Shown: positions 43,200 through 54,939, counted from the stretch's first letter. The stretch: 64,000 nt of DNA from Armigeres subalbatus (GCF_024139115.2 NC_085141.1:246744096-246808095), one strand, 5' to 3'. Program-made: numbers and translations. The notes: a model not told the origin generated them from the sequence alone.

Positions 43200-44480
43200 T
43201 TAAGCGTAATACTCAGTCATACATGATATTCCTCAGAACCAGTCCGAGGATCGATCCCTATGGAACACCTGATGACACTTCAATCGACTGCTGACCAGCG
43301 TTGGTGTCGACTAACAATTTCCTGTTCTGGAAATAGCTTTCCTGAATCCTGCATAGATAATCTGGGACTCTCAAGCGATGCAGCGAATCAGGTATAGCTG
43401 CCAAGCTAGCGTTATTAAATGCATTCTTTACATTAGTGTAATCAATGCACAGTATCTAATACCTATCCTACTCAAACTACGCGCTATCTTAGCCGTTTCC
43501 GTTACCGACCGAATTGCTTCGATGGTAGAACGGCCTTTACGGAACCCATACTGGTTGCTTGATGAGCCACCAGCACACTCCGTATAGTCCGTCAATGTAT
43601 TCAGGGTCACCCTCTCTAACGACTTACCAGTTGTGTCGAGTAGGCAAATTGGTCTGTATGCCGAAGGCTCTCACGGGAATTTCCCAGGCGTAAGCAATGG
43701 CTCGTTTCCAATTATCTGTTATTTATTATCTATATTCCTTCGTCCAGGCAACAGCTCCGTTGGAGACAGCTCCTGCACATATCTGGAGCGACAAGAATCG
43801 CGTGCTTAAGGACCAGGTTAGGAATACAGTCCGGCCCTGGTGCCTTATTTAGCTTAAGTTTTATTGCAACGGCGTTGCTCATCGTTAGTCACTAGCGGTA
43901 CCACGTTCACTGACTCGTACGGTGTAACGGGCCAATCCGATGAGTCATGCTTCGGGAACAAACCTTCAACGATCCTGGCTAACATCTTCGGCGATTTCTC
44001 AGGAGGTGTGCTATTGGTCCTAGCCATCACTATCCTGTATGCATCCCCCCATGGAGTATTATTGGTCATTCTACACAGCTCTTCAAGGCAGGCTCTCTTA
44101 CTACATTTGATTTCGTAGTTCAGAGCTTTGCTCGCTGTTTGGAACACCCGACGTCTTTCTAGCCTGTCCGCTTCGGTTCTAGCACGTCGCAACCTTCTTT
44201 TAGCTCTAAGACAGGATCTGCGAAGATCAGCTATCGTGCTCGTCCACCAGTGCAACGGTTTGCGGCGGTTGCCGGTTGGCATAGATCTCCTGGGCATTGT
44301 CACGTCACATTCTCGTGTTAGGACATCGGGTAACTCATCACCACTAAGGCCTAGAGTCCGATTTTCCCACCGTAGTGATTCTGGGTCGAACTGCGAGGTA
44401 CGGTATCCTAGATCAGCTTTACTAAACCGCCTTGTGATTCTATGGAGGTATAGCTGACCAGGACCTCCGATCAGGACCTT
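43200..44480 (-). pseudogene. R1/LOA-type ORF2 remnant: linker plus partial RT
   Basis: The open part at 44489-43857 contains the linker typical of the R1 group: KPLHWWTSTIADLRRSCLRA, RRLRRARTEADRLERRRVF, YEIKCSKRACLEELCR and NTPWGDAYRIVMAR. It then runs toward the RT. Further down, in other frames, are KLKLNKAPGPDCIPNL (about 43860-43815) and NQYGFRKGRSTIEAI (about 43550). A motif A-like NVKNAFNNAS near 43430 has asparagine where aspartate is expected. SGVPQGSILGLVL follows (about 43280). No FADD box was found. Several frameshifts and deletions are present. Confidence 0.8.
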
Positions 44481-44489
44481 TGCAGTCAT

Positions 44490-45753
44490 ATGACTTACGT
44501 CCGTAGTCGAAGCACTTGAAGCAGGCCTGAGGTTGTTGGTTTGCGCTCACCGAGCATACCGACCAATCCACCTTCAGCTTGGCCTTACCTGGAATGAGGC
44601 AACCTGCGTTCCAGCATAACCTCTCCGCAACCGAATCGCGGTATCCTGGATTTCAACGCCACACTGATCTCTCAGTGCAGCTCACCGGATTCGGTAATTT
44701 CGTCCGGGCCTCGGCATTGGATTACCTCTACTGGGCATATGGCTCTAACCTGAACCGCATCACCCAGCACCTCTTCTGCCAACTTTTTATACGCGGAACT
44801 CTTCCGCGCAGCATCCTGCTTCAGGACAAGGATCATCTCACCCTTCTGCATTCTGCGGATACAGTTGACATCATCCTCTAGGCCAGTGAGCTTTTTATCG
44901 CCCCGCAAAGCCTTCAGAACGTCAGCATAGCTCTTACCATCAGCCTTGACGATAATTGCTTCGCCTCTGTCCTTCCTGCCATGATCATTGGAAGGTGTGC
45001 CTTTTTCTCTACGGGCATTCCCCTTCTTGGCCAATGGCGCCTTTGCCTCCTCTACCGCTTTTCGCTCCTTTTTCGCCTCTTTGGGATTCACGACTTCCCT
45101 CCAGGGCAGGCCTTCCTCCCGGCGAACTTCGGTAGTTCTCGTAGAAGGAAGAACTGGTTTCCGTCGTTTCTTAGGATCGGCAACCTGCCCAACCTTCTCC
45201 CGACGGATCTTAGTAGCCTTCTTCTCGTGCAATACCGACTTGGCGCCAGCTCCCTTCAGGTCGGTTGCCAAACTGACCTTATTAAACTTTGGAGTTGCTT
45301 TTCTTCCGTAAGGACTCAAACCTTCGACTTGGCTTCCTTCCTGGCCTACATTGCTTGTCTCTCTGCCAACTCTTTCGTTCTTTCGTTCCGCCTCCTTACT
45401 TACCTGCAGCAAGGGCCTCCACTCCTGCTTCGCCTCTACAACCATGTTGCAGAGGGTCAGCACGGACTTCTTAAGGTCCTTGCTATACTTCCCGCCGTTG
45501 TCCAGAAAGGACATGATTACGTCCGTTACGTCTGTAATCACCTCCATTTTCTGGCCTGCCCTCTCTTTGTGACTGATTAGGACCCTGGTCAGGGTAGCTC
45601 CGTCCATCTTGATCTCAATTGGTGGCTTCTCCGACCTCCTACGCTCTTCTATATCGCCTGTTAAGGCCACTTCGTCTGGCGAAGGGATCCACCCTTTCGT
45701 CAGACGCTTCTCCCTTTCCATTCAAATTTGTTTTTTTTTTGTTTGGTCGACAT
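44490..45753 (-). pseudogene. R1/LOA-type ORF1: gag-like protein
   Basis: It starts at the ATG at 45753 (MSTKQKKNKFEWKGRS) and shifts frame near 45705 into a long open stretch to 44672. The middle is lysine- and arginine-rich (about 45400-45000) and predicted disordered. The C-terminal conserved part reads SYADVLKALRGD, RRMQKGEMILVLKQDA, YKKLAEEVLGDAVQVRAICP and QCRGPDEITESGEL, the pattern of R1/LOA gag proteins. After a shift near 44670, GVEIQDTAIRLRRGYAGTQ and a CFKCFDYGRKSYDC knuckle follow (about 44500). The knuckle histidine is replaced by arginine. Its role would be RNA binding in the ribonucleoprotein. Confidence 0.82.
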
Positions 45754-45799
45754 TTTGGGCCCACGAGTCGCAGGAGTTGGCCCCGAAACGGATACAACG

Positions 45800-46240
45800 C
45801 AGTCATCCCCAAGCTGTCTATCGAGCAATTCGGCATGATCATCAATGTCTCTGACATAAAAATTTAAAAGTAGATGGCTCAAACATGAACCCTGGGGGAG
45901 ACCCATGTGGAGTTTGTCGGATAAGACATCGATGCAAACTGAATCAAAAGCCACCTCAATGTCCAAAAACACTGAGCCCATTTGATCTTTTTTTTTTAGC
46001 GAAAGTGAGCTGAATTTTTGAAGAAATCAACGCAAGACAGTCGTTCGTTTCCTTGCCCCTGCGGAAACCAAACTGTGTATCTGACAACAAACCATTCGAT
46101 CATCAAAAAAGGGCGATCTATATCATCTCCGTCAGCAAAAGTATCACGTGACACTTGCTTCACCGGTACCGAATCCGGACAAACTTTCTTTGCGAAATCC
46201 ATTGTCTACCACGACGAGCTTTCACGATCTTCGTAATTTG
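45800..46240 (-). pseudogene. Non-LTR RT palm fragment
   Basis: The minus strand reads, across frames, GNERLSCVDFF (about 46045), GSVFLDIEVAFDSV (motif A, about 45970), HMGLPQGSCLSHLLLNFYVR (about 45900) and RQLGDDCVVSV (about 45805). The last corresponds to the ADD box with alanine to glycine; both aspartates are kept. It directly abuts the 5' end of the R1/LOA element, giving an apparent fusion frame. Clade unresolved (Jockey- or I-like). Confidence 0.75.
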
Positions 46241-46330
46241 TCGGTCAAATGACTGACCTGTTTGGCAAAACGGCATTCGTCCAAAGGACGTTTCGTTAGT
46301 CGGCATTCGGCCAAATGGTCTGACAACTTG
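46235..46330. repeat. GGCCAAA-type repeat block
   Basis: Four to five units such as GGTCAAATGACTGACC and CGGCATTCGGCCAAATGG, same family as 17640-18180. Confidence 0.5.
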
Positions 46331-48560
46331 ATGTGGGATTGCTAAAAGTCTATCATATTATCGTGACGATCCTCGATTTTCGCATTCGCAAAGTGTACCC
46401 CAGTATAGAAAAAACAACGTGGTCCTCCGTGAAAAATTCTCGACAATGATTTAAAAGTGGTAAAAGAAGAAAAGGATCGTTCAGACGGATAATAATTTGT
46501 GAAACTTCATGGATCGATTAAAAACTGATATTAGCTCAAGCAACAATAATTTGAATATTGTTATGTGCTATACGTCAATTAAATCTATTCATAGTATTTG
46601 AAAACGTTGATAGGTACCACCTTAACACTCCTCTTTAACAAAGGAGATCAGGTGATCAGCCATTGTAAAATCACTTAAGGAAAATCAGTATCATTTTCAG
46701 CGTACTTTATTAGTTTTGTGCATCTGAACCATTTCTTTTATTTCATGACCTAGAGTGAACGGGTGTTCAATTTGTTAACATCACGTCTACTTTATAAATC
46801 TGAGATGTTGAATAAAAATTGTGATGTAGTTATGTATACAGCAATCGAACGGAATATATTTTGTTCAAATATTACCACCAGCGCTAAATAGACCGAGAGT
46901 GAATCATTTCGTGCACTCTAATTCGCCTCTATTGACATTTAACAAGCGGCACACTATTGCGGCATTTTCCCCCTTTCAACCGTGTCGTAGGCACCTGGCA
47001 TAGGATTTGCATCACGCGAAAAGTATACCAAAACATGGCGTGGGAACTGAAAAGCAAAGCATCCTCATGCGCCAATTTTGAACGAGCAGCACCACACCGA
47101 ACCAACGAATTCTTCACTACATCGAACTACTCGCGTACTTTCGGTATAGGACTCAACAAAATGCTAATGAGACTCATCATTATAATCATTAGCGGTGTGG
47201 TTTACCTGTAATAAGTTCATCCTGGTTTTGCCTCGTCGCGAATATGTAACAAATTTTACTAAAAATATTAGCCAGTTCTCCGTTTTTGCACCTTGTCGAA
47301 TACCTGTTGACTTGAGGAGAATGGTACGACGCAATTCGTGAATGGGTTTCACATAACTTGCACGCCCAACGTTCGTATATATGTGAATAATTTTTATATA
47401 ACAGCATTAAAAATTAAAAACACAGTAGCTACCTACGTCAACAAACATAAGGGTACGTTGGTCCAATTTGCAGTCCATAAGCATTTTTGTAGTTTTTGAA
47501 AAAGCTACATCGTGACCAAAAGAGGTTTAAAAGTATTCGAAGCATATTAATACCTATATAGAATGTTTTTGTGAGGAATGCTCCATTGCCCCATACCCCC
47601 ACCTGTATATATTGTACCACTTTCCTCCACTTCCACTCCAACTGCATCACTTATGCATGCAACTAGCAGTGATGTTCCTTCATTCACTCGGCAGGTTCAA
47701 GTGGATGACGGGGCTACGACGCAATCTATGGAAAAGCTGCAAACTGTGTGGAAATGTACCACCGGGAAAGAAAAGAAAACAACCCTGCTCTCGGTATTAC
47801 GAAAGCCACACATGTGTGCGCGGCAAGGAAAATTGTTCGAAACCAACCAGCATACCAACATATGGACGGCATTCCTGAAGGGATTTGCGTCATGAAAATG
47901 ACGATGGTTTTAGTTCAGCTTTGGCCGAGCATCACCGTTCGTTCGTTTTAGCAAGCCTCCTTGTGTGTAAAACCTACCGAACAAAAGTGGAAGGCCAACA
48001 GCTGAGACCTCGGCCTCTCTGCCTTGGCAATGATTTTTATCCGGTTTATTTATTTTAAAAGAACCGTCCTTGACGTTGAGTAATTCGGAGGCATAAACCG
48101 AAGATTAATTGAAATAAATTTTCGCCTAGTTGTCGCCATCTGTTTTGGGGTATTCCGGCTATGATCTAACAAATAAATAAACAATGGAAATCATCTGAAT
48201 CTTGTTGTGATGGTAATATGTCTGGTATGGGAGGGTCTTGGCTACTTATTTTGTTGTGTTGCTCAAGAGTTTTGAATAAACGTTGAGTATGTAGAAATTG
48301 TATTTCTTAAAATATACTTAAGCATGCGGGTTCCGAAATTTCTTCGAATCCGAATGTTCGGTGTCGGTGACAGCCTCGGTACGACCTAGAGCGGTTACTG
48401 TGGCGAGGACTGTATTGAAAATAAGTTGTAAACTTCGGAAGTGTTACTACTTTAACATTCATGAAGGTATTGGTTTGTGTTCTACTTACATTCGACGTTT
48501 TCATCTGTCAAGATTCTAATCTGGACTTATTTGTTTGGTGCTTTTTTTTACCGATATATT
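46331..48560. other. No recognised gene
   Basis: Unassigned, partly GC-richer sequence (47580-47950) with overlapping short frames on the plus strand. None shows a recognisable domain or splice arrangement. It shares no obvious repeat with the rest of the window, so it may be unique sequence. Confidence 0.3.
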
Positions 48561-48570
48561 ATCGCGAAAT

Positions 48571-48719
48571 AAAAAAATAGTAGTTTGTGCAACTAGTTGC
48601 AAAAAGATGATTTTTTCAGCACGAGTTGTACGTTTATCCAACGAGGCTTGCCGAGTTGGATAAATACTACGAGTGCTGAAAAAATCGAGTTTTGCAACGA
48701 GTTGCACACGCTATTTTTT
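48571..48719. mobile_element. Palindromic MITE, GTTGCAAAA...TTTTTTCAGCAC
   Basis: The two halves are inverted copies. AAAAAATAGTAGTTTGTGCA faces AAAAAATAGCGTGTGCAACT (inverse), then GATTTTTTCAGCACGAGTTG faces GATTTTTTCAGCACTCGTAG. TATCCAACGAGG and TATCCAACTCGG lie near the centre. Length is 149 bp, non-coding. Confidence 0.65.
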
Positions 48720-49029
48720 GCAATGACGAAAAATGGGCTTTAATATGGTAAATCTACCAAAATTGTACAATCGAATTTACTCCACTTGATCATTCATGCC
48801 AATAAATTATGTTGCGGCAGAGAACAATAAGATTCCATCTTATCGTGCCAAATTGCATAGCTTGAAAAGCTATGAAGCGATGAATGCAATTGCCTTTGGA
48901 ATATTGTGATGTTATGTCCAACAAACCATTTAATTTATTACGAGACGCTTAGAGTACACTATTTAAACACTCACCCAAACTAATTCAGCTAAATGTAGTC
49001 AAGTAACTACTGTCCCAATGTAGGTTTTT

Positions 49030-49090
49030 CATTATAGCACCCAAATGAGTGCTATAATGAATATTATGCAACCCATTTGAGTTGCATAAT
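49030..49090. repeat. Two adjacent perfect hairpins
   Basis: CATTATAGCACCCAAATGAG pairs with GTGCTATAATG (49030-49059), and ATTATGCAACCCATTTGAG pairs with GTTGCATAAT (49062-49089). They are probably the core of a small palindromic MITE. Confidence 0.55.
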
Positions 49091-49430
49091 GGTCATTAAA
49101 GCACCCATTCCATTGGTATGGAAAAGTAGGCCGTTTTATCACTCAAATGACAACTGTAAACCAGGTATTATGATCAGGAATTGCAAAAAAGATATTAAAA
49201 TACGAGTTTTGGACAAATGGCTGCGTAAAAAATGTGTCATGAAGATATATCGCCAAAAAAAATTCTACATTTTTCATTTTATCCAATTTTATTCGAATTG
49301 TTTATAACTTATTTTTGATACACTACTTATATAGTTTGGTTTTACGAGTAGTACAGAAAGATTCTGGAGGAGAAGACGGCAGCGCGGGCGGTTGTGTTAC
49401 AGCAAGGGACCCGGTAGAATGTGGAACGCT

Positions 49431-50379
49431 ATAGACGAATCCAAGTAAAAATAAGAAGAAGACACACGACGGTGTTAACTTTGACAGATCCTACAGCACA
49501 GCATAGGAAGATCATTTTAAAATGCTTATAATAAATTTTAGACAAAATGTAATTAATTTCTGATTGATTATTTATTTATTTATTCAGACTAAGGCCGAAG
49601 TGGCCTGTGCGGTATATAAGAGTCTTCTCCATTCGGCTCGGTCCATGGCTACACGTCGCCAACCACGCAGTCTACGGAGGGTCCGTAAGTCATCTTCCAC
49701 CTGATCGATCCACCTTGCCCGCTGCGCACCTCGCCTTCTTGTGCCCGTCGGATCGTTGTCGAGAACCATTTTCACCGGGTTACTGTCCGACATTCTGGCT
49801 ACGTGCCCGGCCCATCGCAGTCGTCCGATTTTCGCGGTGTGAACGATGGATGGTTCTCCCAACAGCTGATGCAACTCGTGGTTCATTCGCCTCCTCCACG
49901 TACCGTCCGCCATCTGCACCCCACCATAGATGGTACGCAGCACTTTCCTTTCGAAAACTCCAAGTGCGCGTTGGTCCTCCACGAGCATCGTCCAGGTCTC
50001 GTGTCCGTAGAGGACTACCGGTCTAATTAGCGTTTTGTAGATTGTCAGTTTGGTACGGCGGCGAACTCTATTCGATCGGAGCGTCTTGCGGAGTCCAAAG
50101 TACGTACGATTTATTAATATCTGATTGATGTATGGTACGGAAAAAGTTCCAAACTGTATGATAGATACATTTTTGGAAAATATTCACAAAATTGAGATAA
50201 GCTTCTAAATATGTAATTCAGAACTATTTCCGTATCGTACATTTATCAGATTTTAATTACAATTTGTCTAGAATTAATTATAAGCATTTTAAAATTATCT
50301 TCCTATGCTGTGCTGTAGGATCTGTCAAAGTTAACACCGTCGTGTGTCTTCTTCTTATTTTTACTTGGATTCGTCTTTA
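49431..50379. repeat. ~125 bp inverted repeat pair enclosing a LINE fragment
   Basis: Left 49431-49560 and right 50255-50379 are inverted. Matching blocks include AGACGAATCCAAGTAAAAAT, GACACACGACGGTGTTAACT, GACAGATCCTACAGCACAGC and TTTTAAAATGCTTATAAT. The left arm begins inside the RT relic (the RRI..K segment), so the right arm looks like an inverted duplication and not a clean transposon TIR. Confidence 0.6.
49569..50115 (-). pseudogene. 5'-truncated LINE insertion: RT C-terminus (LRWAGH type)
   Basis: On the minus strand it reads YFGLRKTLRSNRVRRRTKLT (about 50100-50045), TLIRPVVLYGHETWTM, LVEDQRALGVFERKVLRTIY, RRRMNHELHQLLGEPS, IGRLRWAGHVARM and WRRLLYTAQATSA, ending in an (AATA)n tail. 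From about 49988 to the stop at 49584 it is uninterrupted. The target duplication AATTTCTGATTGAT (49555-49568) / AATATCTGATTGAT (50116-50129) gives its exact limits. This is the C-terminal domain downstream of the RT thumb; the element is dead on arrival by 5' truncation. Confidence 0.88.
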
Positions 50380-52317
50380 GACCGAAACGGAGACTGTACT
50401 ACATATTGGGACGATTCATGCGGGTTCCATTGGGTGAAAGCTGTTGAGTATCCCTTTTAGCTATGTAGGTTTTCTTTTAACCTTCGCTTAATGGGGAAAC
50501 GTCATTAACAGTATAATGAAAAAATAAATTTCCCCATACTAATTTGCATGCAAAGTTGAAACGGCTTGTGCTAAATCAGTTTTAATCCAAATGAGCTCAA
50601 ATTTTCAGAGGACACTCAGAACATGGTAAAGAATCAGATGAGCATTGTGGAGCAAAATCGATTTTTTGAACCACCCTTACAGGCAGTCAGGGTTAAGATG
50701 GAATCTAATTAGCGCACACTTTGCGGGAATTAAAGACGCTATCCAACAGTTCAAGAACAATAAAGCAGCTTGTACGGTTGGTATTGAAGTTGAACTCACT
50801 AAGATGAGCCCGGAAAAGCTGGCCATTTGTCTACACAGACAGATTTTTCGAATTTAATTTGGGAAACAGAACAGCTACCAGTGGAGTGGAGAAAGGGGTC
50901 GTATGCCCCATATGCAAGGAAGGCGACAAATTGGGGTGTGAGAACTTCCGAGCGATCACCATTCTACATACCGAACTTATCAAGCGGGCTCCGTTCACGA
51001 TATTATTTACTGTACGGCGCCATTTGGTCATCGATAGTCTACAACTCTACAGTACAGAGCTATGGAAAATCATGGACAAGAACAGCGTTTTAGGGAAGCT
51101 TACAAGATTGATAAAAGCAACGATAGATGGTGTACAATATTATGTAAAGATTTCGGGCGAATACTCCAGTTTGTTTATATTTCTCCGAATGGCTACATCA
51201 ATGTGTAGCAGCCGGGGTTCAATTTTCAGCCAATATGTTCGTTTTGCATTGTTGGTCAAACATTTGGAACTAGCTTTATGTACCCGGCCTTGCTCGGAGT
51301 TGCCAGTTTGGTTTGCAGTTTTTTTTTCACAATCGGAAAATAATAAAACCAATTGGTTAACAGGGTAACTGTGTTTACTTGTTGATACTTCATCATTTGA
51401 TTAAAAGAAGGCTTTTGGAAATATTGACTGATTTTGAAGAAGGGATTGTGGGTTTGAATAGCCTTATTCCGGGCAAACGTCTATTTCTAAAGAAGGGAAA
51501 ACATCCACCAATGTCTTATTCCGGGCAAACGCATATTTTTAAAGAAGGGATCATACCCACCATTGCCTTATTCCGAGAAAATGCCTACTTTTAAAGGAGC
51601 AATCACATCCACCATCCAGAGGGAAACAGTATTATCCCAAATTCACTTCATATTGAATGACCTTAGGCCAAATAATGTTATGTTAATGGCCTGCTTCATT
51701 CAGGGATATTTCATTTTCAGGGAAATGTTATTGTTGAGGGTTTGCTATTTTTGAAGAATTGTTTTCGGAGCATTGTACAATGTCAAAGAACCTCGGATGA
51801 ACTAAATAAGAGGGATTTTAAATTAAGTCGTTTTCTAAACAATACCCAACCCCAACATCCTCCTGCATTTCAAAAACTCCTCCCAGCCTCTCTAAAATAA
51901 TTTCCTTTGGGTAAACAATACGTGTTTAAATATTTGGTTTGAATTCACCCATGCGATAAAAAGGTATACTAAACTGTTCGTTTAATAAATATGCCCTCTC
52001 TTGGTCAGCTATGACAGTCCTACCTAGCCTGATATAGTCTTCCATAGACAGAGAATATGGGTTCCAAATTTGGTGACATCGGTAGATGGGTTCAGAAGTT
52101 ATGCTAAATTGATCGGTAACTAAACTCACAACCTCCCCATTTTAAAAGGACCTTCCAATATCCACTAAAATCGGTTCCTTAGTACAAACAATATTTGATA
52201 CAAATTTGGTTCAAATCGGTCATGGGGCACAAGACTTACATTGAGTTGATCGATTGCTAAACAATACCCCTTCCCACATACCATCTCTTATTTCCAAAGC
52301 GCATGCCTAACCCCTAT

Positions 52318-53751
52318 CAAAGACTAATTAAGACGTCACTGTCGAGCTCTTCGGAGGGACCACTTCTAGTACTGCATTCGGTCCCTCGGTACCCAAGTTT
52401 GACAGTTATGATCAAACCCCACTTTTTATCTACCTTGATGAGTACTGTGAAGTAGTAACCAATAGTAACCAAACAAGCTTGTGTACGGAATGTGAGATTC
52501 TTGTTTGTTTTCGTATGGCGGAGAAAATTTCCTGCAGTTTATTTTTACTTATTTCAATTTATTTGATATATTATTAATTTTTGAAGGAAATAGTGAGAAA
52601 ATGTGCGTAGAGTGATTGTCCGCACGGAATATTCATTTGTGCATCAAATATTCAGATCGAATTTTACCAGACAACATTTAGGAAAAAAAATACCTTTCTT
52701 TTTTACGGCGATACATAATTCATGGGCATCATAAACATTTTTAGGGCTGATCTCTTCACCTCTGCTTAGGTCTTAAACCAAGTTAAGGCGTATGGGTAAG
52801 CAACGCTTAGGAGTTAAGCGGAGGGGAAGAAATTGGCCTTCAGTAATAATAATCATTAACGTTTTGTTCAAACTAAGGCCACGCTTGCCTCTGCAGAATC
52901 TAATACGTCCGTGAACGCACGATGCTAATAAATTAAACATTATTGTTCTGGTCATCATAATAAACTACAAATTTTCATTACATTTCGATAAACTTACAAT
53001 TCTTCTCTGCACGTCAATGTACAAGAATGGATTCATATTACTTCTACACAATTTCTAAAAATCAAAAACTTTTGGAATGCTCAAGAAATCATAATTAAAA
53101 TAGATATAATAAACAAATTCGAAATTCAAAATCAAGATGTTTTGTACTTTGATGTTTCCTGGTCCAAGGTATTAGAGGTTCTCAATCGGAATCGGTCATA
53201 TGAAGAAAACTCTTTAGCACTTCCGCTATCCATTAAATTCTTCATAGAATCCATGAGGCTCTCTAAAATTTGTATTTTGATTTTGATTGACTATACGAAC
53301 AGTCAGACACGACAGCGAACAGCGACGACATTAACAGCTGTTCCCTGAAACTCTCGTAGTCGGTTGACCGACAAAATCATGGCTCGTGCAATGTAGCTTC
53401 CTTCCGTTTTGATCCGATTTACAAGATTCATCAATCAACATACATGTCATTTATTCGAAACTCTGGACACGTGGTAATCCAAAACTGGAACAGAAGAAAA
53501 TTTTATTATATTTTTTGTGAAATCTTACAAAATGAACATTTCCCTCGACATTTTCATTTTTTCCAGTGTTATAATTTACATAACAATCGAACAGTTGTCA
53601 TAGAAACTCATTAAGCAGTACCAGTCGCTAAACTCAGTACATGAATCAAGGTGATTTCTAAATGTGGTTGTGTAGTTGTATGATCTAGTACTTGATGAGC
53701 ACTGAAAAAACTGGCATTTGTATGGGACATGAACGTCTTAATTAGTCTTTG
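52318..53751. mobile_element. 1.4 kb TIR element, CAAAGACTAATTAAGACGT, unassigned
   Basis: Both ends carry the same 19 bp CAAAGACTAATTAAGACGT in inverted orientation. CCCCTAT lies on both sides (52311-52317, 53752-53758), and the Helitron-like ~150 bp units resume exactly across it. A 7-8 bp duplication suggests hAT-like transposition. The interior is AT-rich with no ORF above 70 codons and no recognised domain. Confidence 0.68.
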
Positions 53752-54170
53752 CCCCTATCGTCTTCTCCTTAAGATAAAGAATGTGTGTTCCAAATTTGGT
53801 TGAAATCGGCTAAGGGTTTCAGAAATTACACTGAGTTTATCGATAACTTAGCAATACCCCTCCCCCTTACCCTCCCCCTTTTCCGAAGAGCATCCCTAAC
53901 CCCCTATCGTCGTCTCCTTAAGATAAAGAATGTTTGTTCCAATCGGCCAAGGGGTTCAGAAGGTAAACTGAGTTGATCAATAACTAAGCAATACCGCTAC
54001 CCTCACCCTCCTCCTTTTTCAAAGAGCATCCCTAACCCCCCTATCGTCGTCTCCTTAAGATAAAGAATGAGTGTTCCAAATTTGGTTGAAATCGGTCAAT
54101 GCGTTCAGAAGTTATGCTGGAATTATGCTGGAACATACATACAAACATACAAACATTGAGTTTTATATAT

Positions 54171-54694
54171 AGGGTAAAAGTTCCGTTAGTCGTGGGTGTT
54201 CCTATAGTTGCGGTAGTATGGTATACACAAAATTCACAAATCAAACGCAGCAACCCACATTGTCAATCAATTAGTTAATCAGTCAGTACCCGAACGGAAC
54301 CAAAACATCTTGACTAGCTCTTTTAAATTGGTAAATATCATCAAAATACCTTAATATTTTTTCGTCTTTGCACCAATAGTTGCGGTAGTGTTCCTATAGT
54401 TGCGAGTCCCGTAAGAAAACAATGGGATTCGCAACTATAGGAGCACAGATTAAAAAATATCGCAACTATCGGAACACTGTACCAATAATTGGAGTTTTGA
54501 TTTTAGGTTGAAATTATGATTTCTTTTCAAACGGAAGCATTTTATATAAGAAATATAAGAAATAAATATAGAAATATAAGCGTAGAGCCTTCGGCTACAT
54601 ATCAAAGGTAAGTGGAATAAGATTTGTTATTTTTCTGGGGAAATGAATAGTGTTGGAACGCGCTTAGTTCCTCCACTAATGGATCATTTACCCT
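54171..54694. mobile_element. 0.5 kb TIR element, AGGGTAAAWGWTCCRTTAG
   Basis: The left end AGGGTAAAAGTTCCGTTAG and the right end (inverse) AGGGTAAATGATCCATTAG are flanked by ATATAT on both sides, within the Helitron-like 5' TATATATA. The interior has repeated TAGTTGCGGTAGT and inverse GCAACTATAGGA words. No ORF is present. The true duplication length is masked by the TA-rich target. Confidence 0.65.
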
Positions 54695-54939
54695 ATATAT
54701 AGATATAGATATATAGATAGAAGGTGGCAGATCTATACATCCTCCTGAAACGTGTGGCAATAAAGTCGGACTGTCGTCAAACGTAAATTACATACTAGTT
54801 GGCAGAACCGAGTGCGACAGGCCACAGATCTACCGTTGATCCTTGCTGACGGCTGCCAATAACGTTAGTCATGAAATATAAAGTGGTGCCTATGGCTCAA
54901 GAAAAAACTGCAGTCTAAAAAGATTCACCTCCGCACTAA

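Larger units (their letters stand above)
42960..45800 (-). mobile_element. R1/LOA-type non-LTR retrotransposon, internally deleted
   Basis: The minus-strand element has a gag-like ORF1 (45753 to about 44490) followed at once by the post-endonuclease linker and RT of ORF2 (44480 to about 42960). The endonuclease is missing, so an internal deletion joins the zinc knuckle to the linker. The 5' boundary runs into another RT fragment around 45800, and the 3' end fades near 42960. Confidence 0.8.
49350..51175 (+). pseudogene. Plus-strand RT relic (RTE/jockey-like), split by an inserted block
   Basis: At 49355-49465 one frame reads KTAARAVVLQQGTR, a stop, NVERYRRI and RRRHTT, the linker before the RT in this family. 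At 50655-51175 it resumes with AIQQFKNNKAACTVGIEVEL, KMSPEKLAICLHRQIFRIWE, LPVEWRKG, GVVCPICKEGDKLGCENFRA and LWKIMDKNSV..KLTRLIKATIDG. It ends at YYVKISGEYSSLF before the RQGD motif. The intervening 49470-50650 contains an inverted repeat and another LINE fragment, inferred to be later insertions. The catalytic box is absent. Confidence 0.75.
51270..54704 (-). mobile_element. Helitron-like non-autonomous element, copy 1 (interrupted)
   Basis: Read on the minus strand, the 3' end is GCAAGGCCGGGTACATAAAG then CTAG|T at 51273-51270, the Helitron CTRR end followed by T. The 5' end, once the insert at 54171-54694 is ignored, is TCTATATATAAAACTCAATG, the TC-TATAT start seen in arthropod Helitrons. 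Internally it has ~40 bp units with TTATTCCGGGCAAACG (51440-51640) and ~150 bp units with CGATTTCAACCAAATTTGGA and TTGATCAACTCAG (51920-52310, 53755-54120). Insertions occupy 52318-53751 and 54171-54694. No Rep/helicase ORF is present. Confidence 0.65.

Noticed and set aside
45700..45981. Apparent fusion of an RT fragment with MSTKQKKNKFEW
   Set aside because: The tail is the start of the neighbouring R1/LOA ORF1 reached by read-through across an insertion boundary; not a real fusion protein.
47578..47951. Overlapping plus-strand frames of 67-105 codons
   Set aside because: Three frames are open together, which reflects composition, and none gives a recognisable domain. Kept only as an unassigned stretch.
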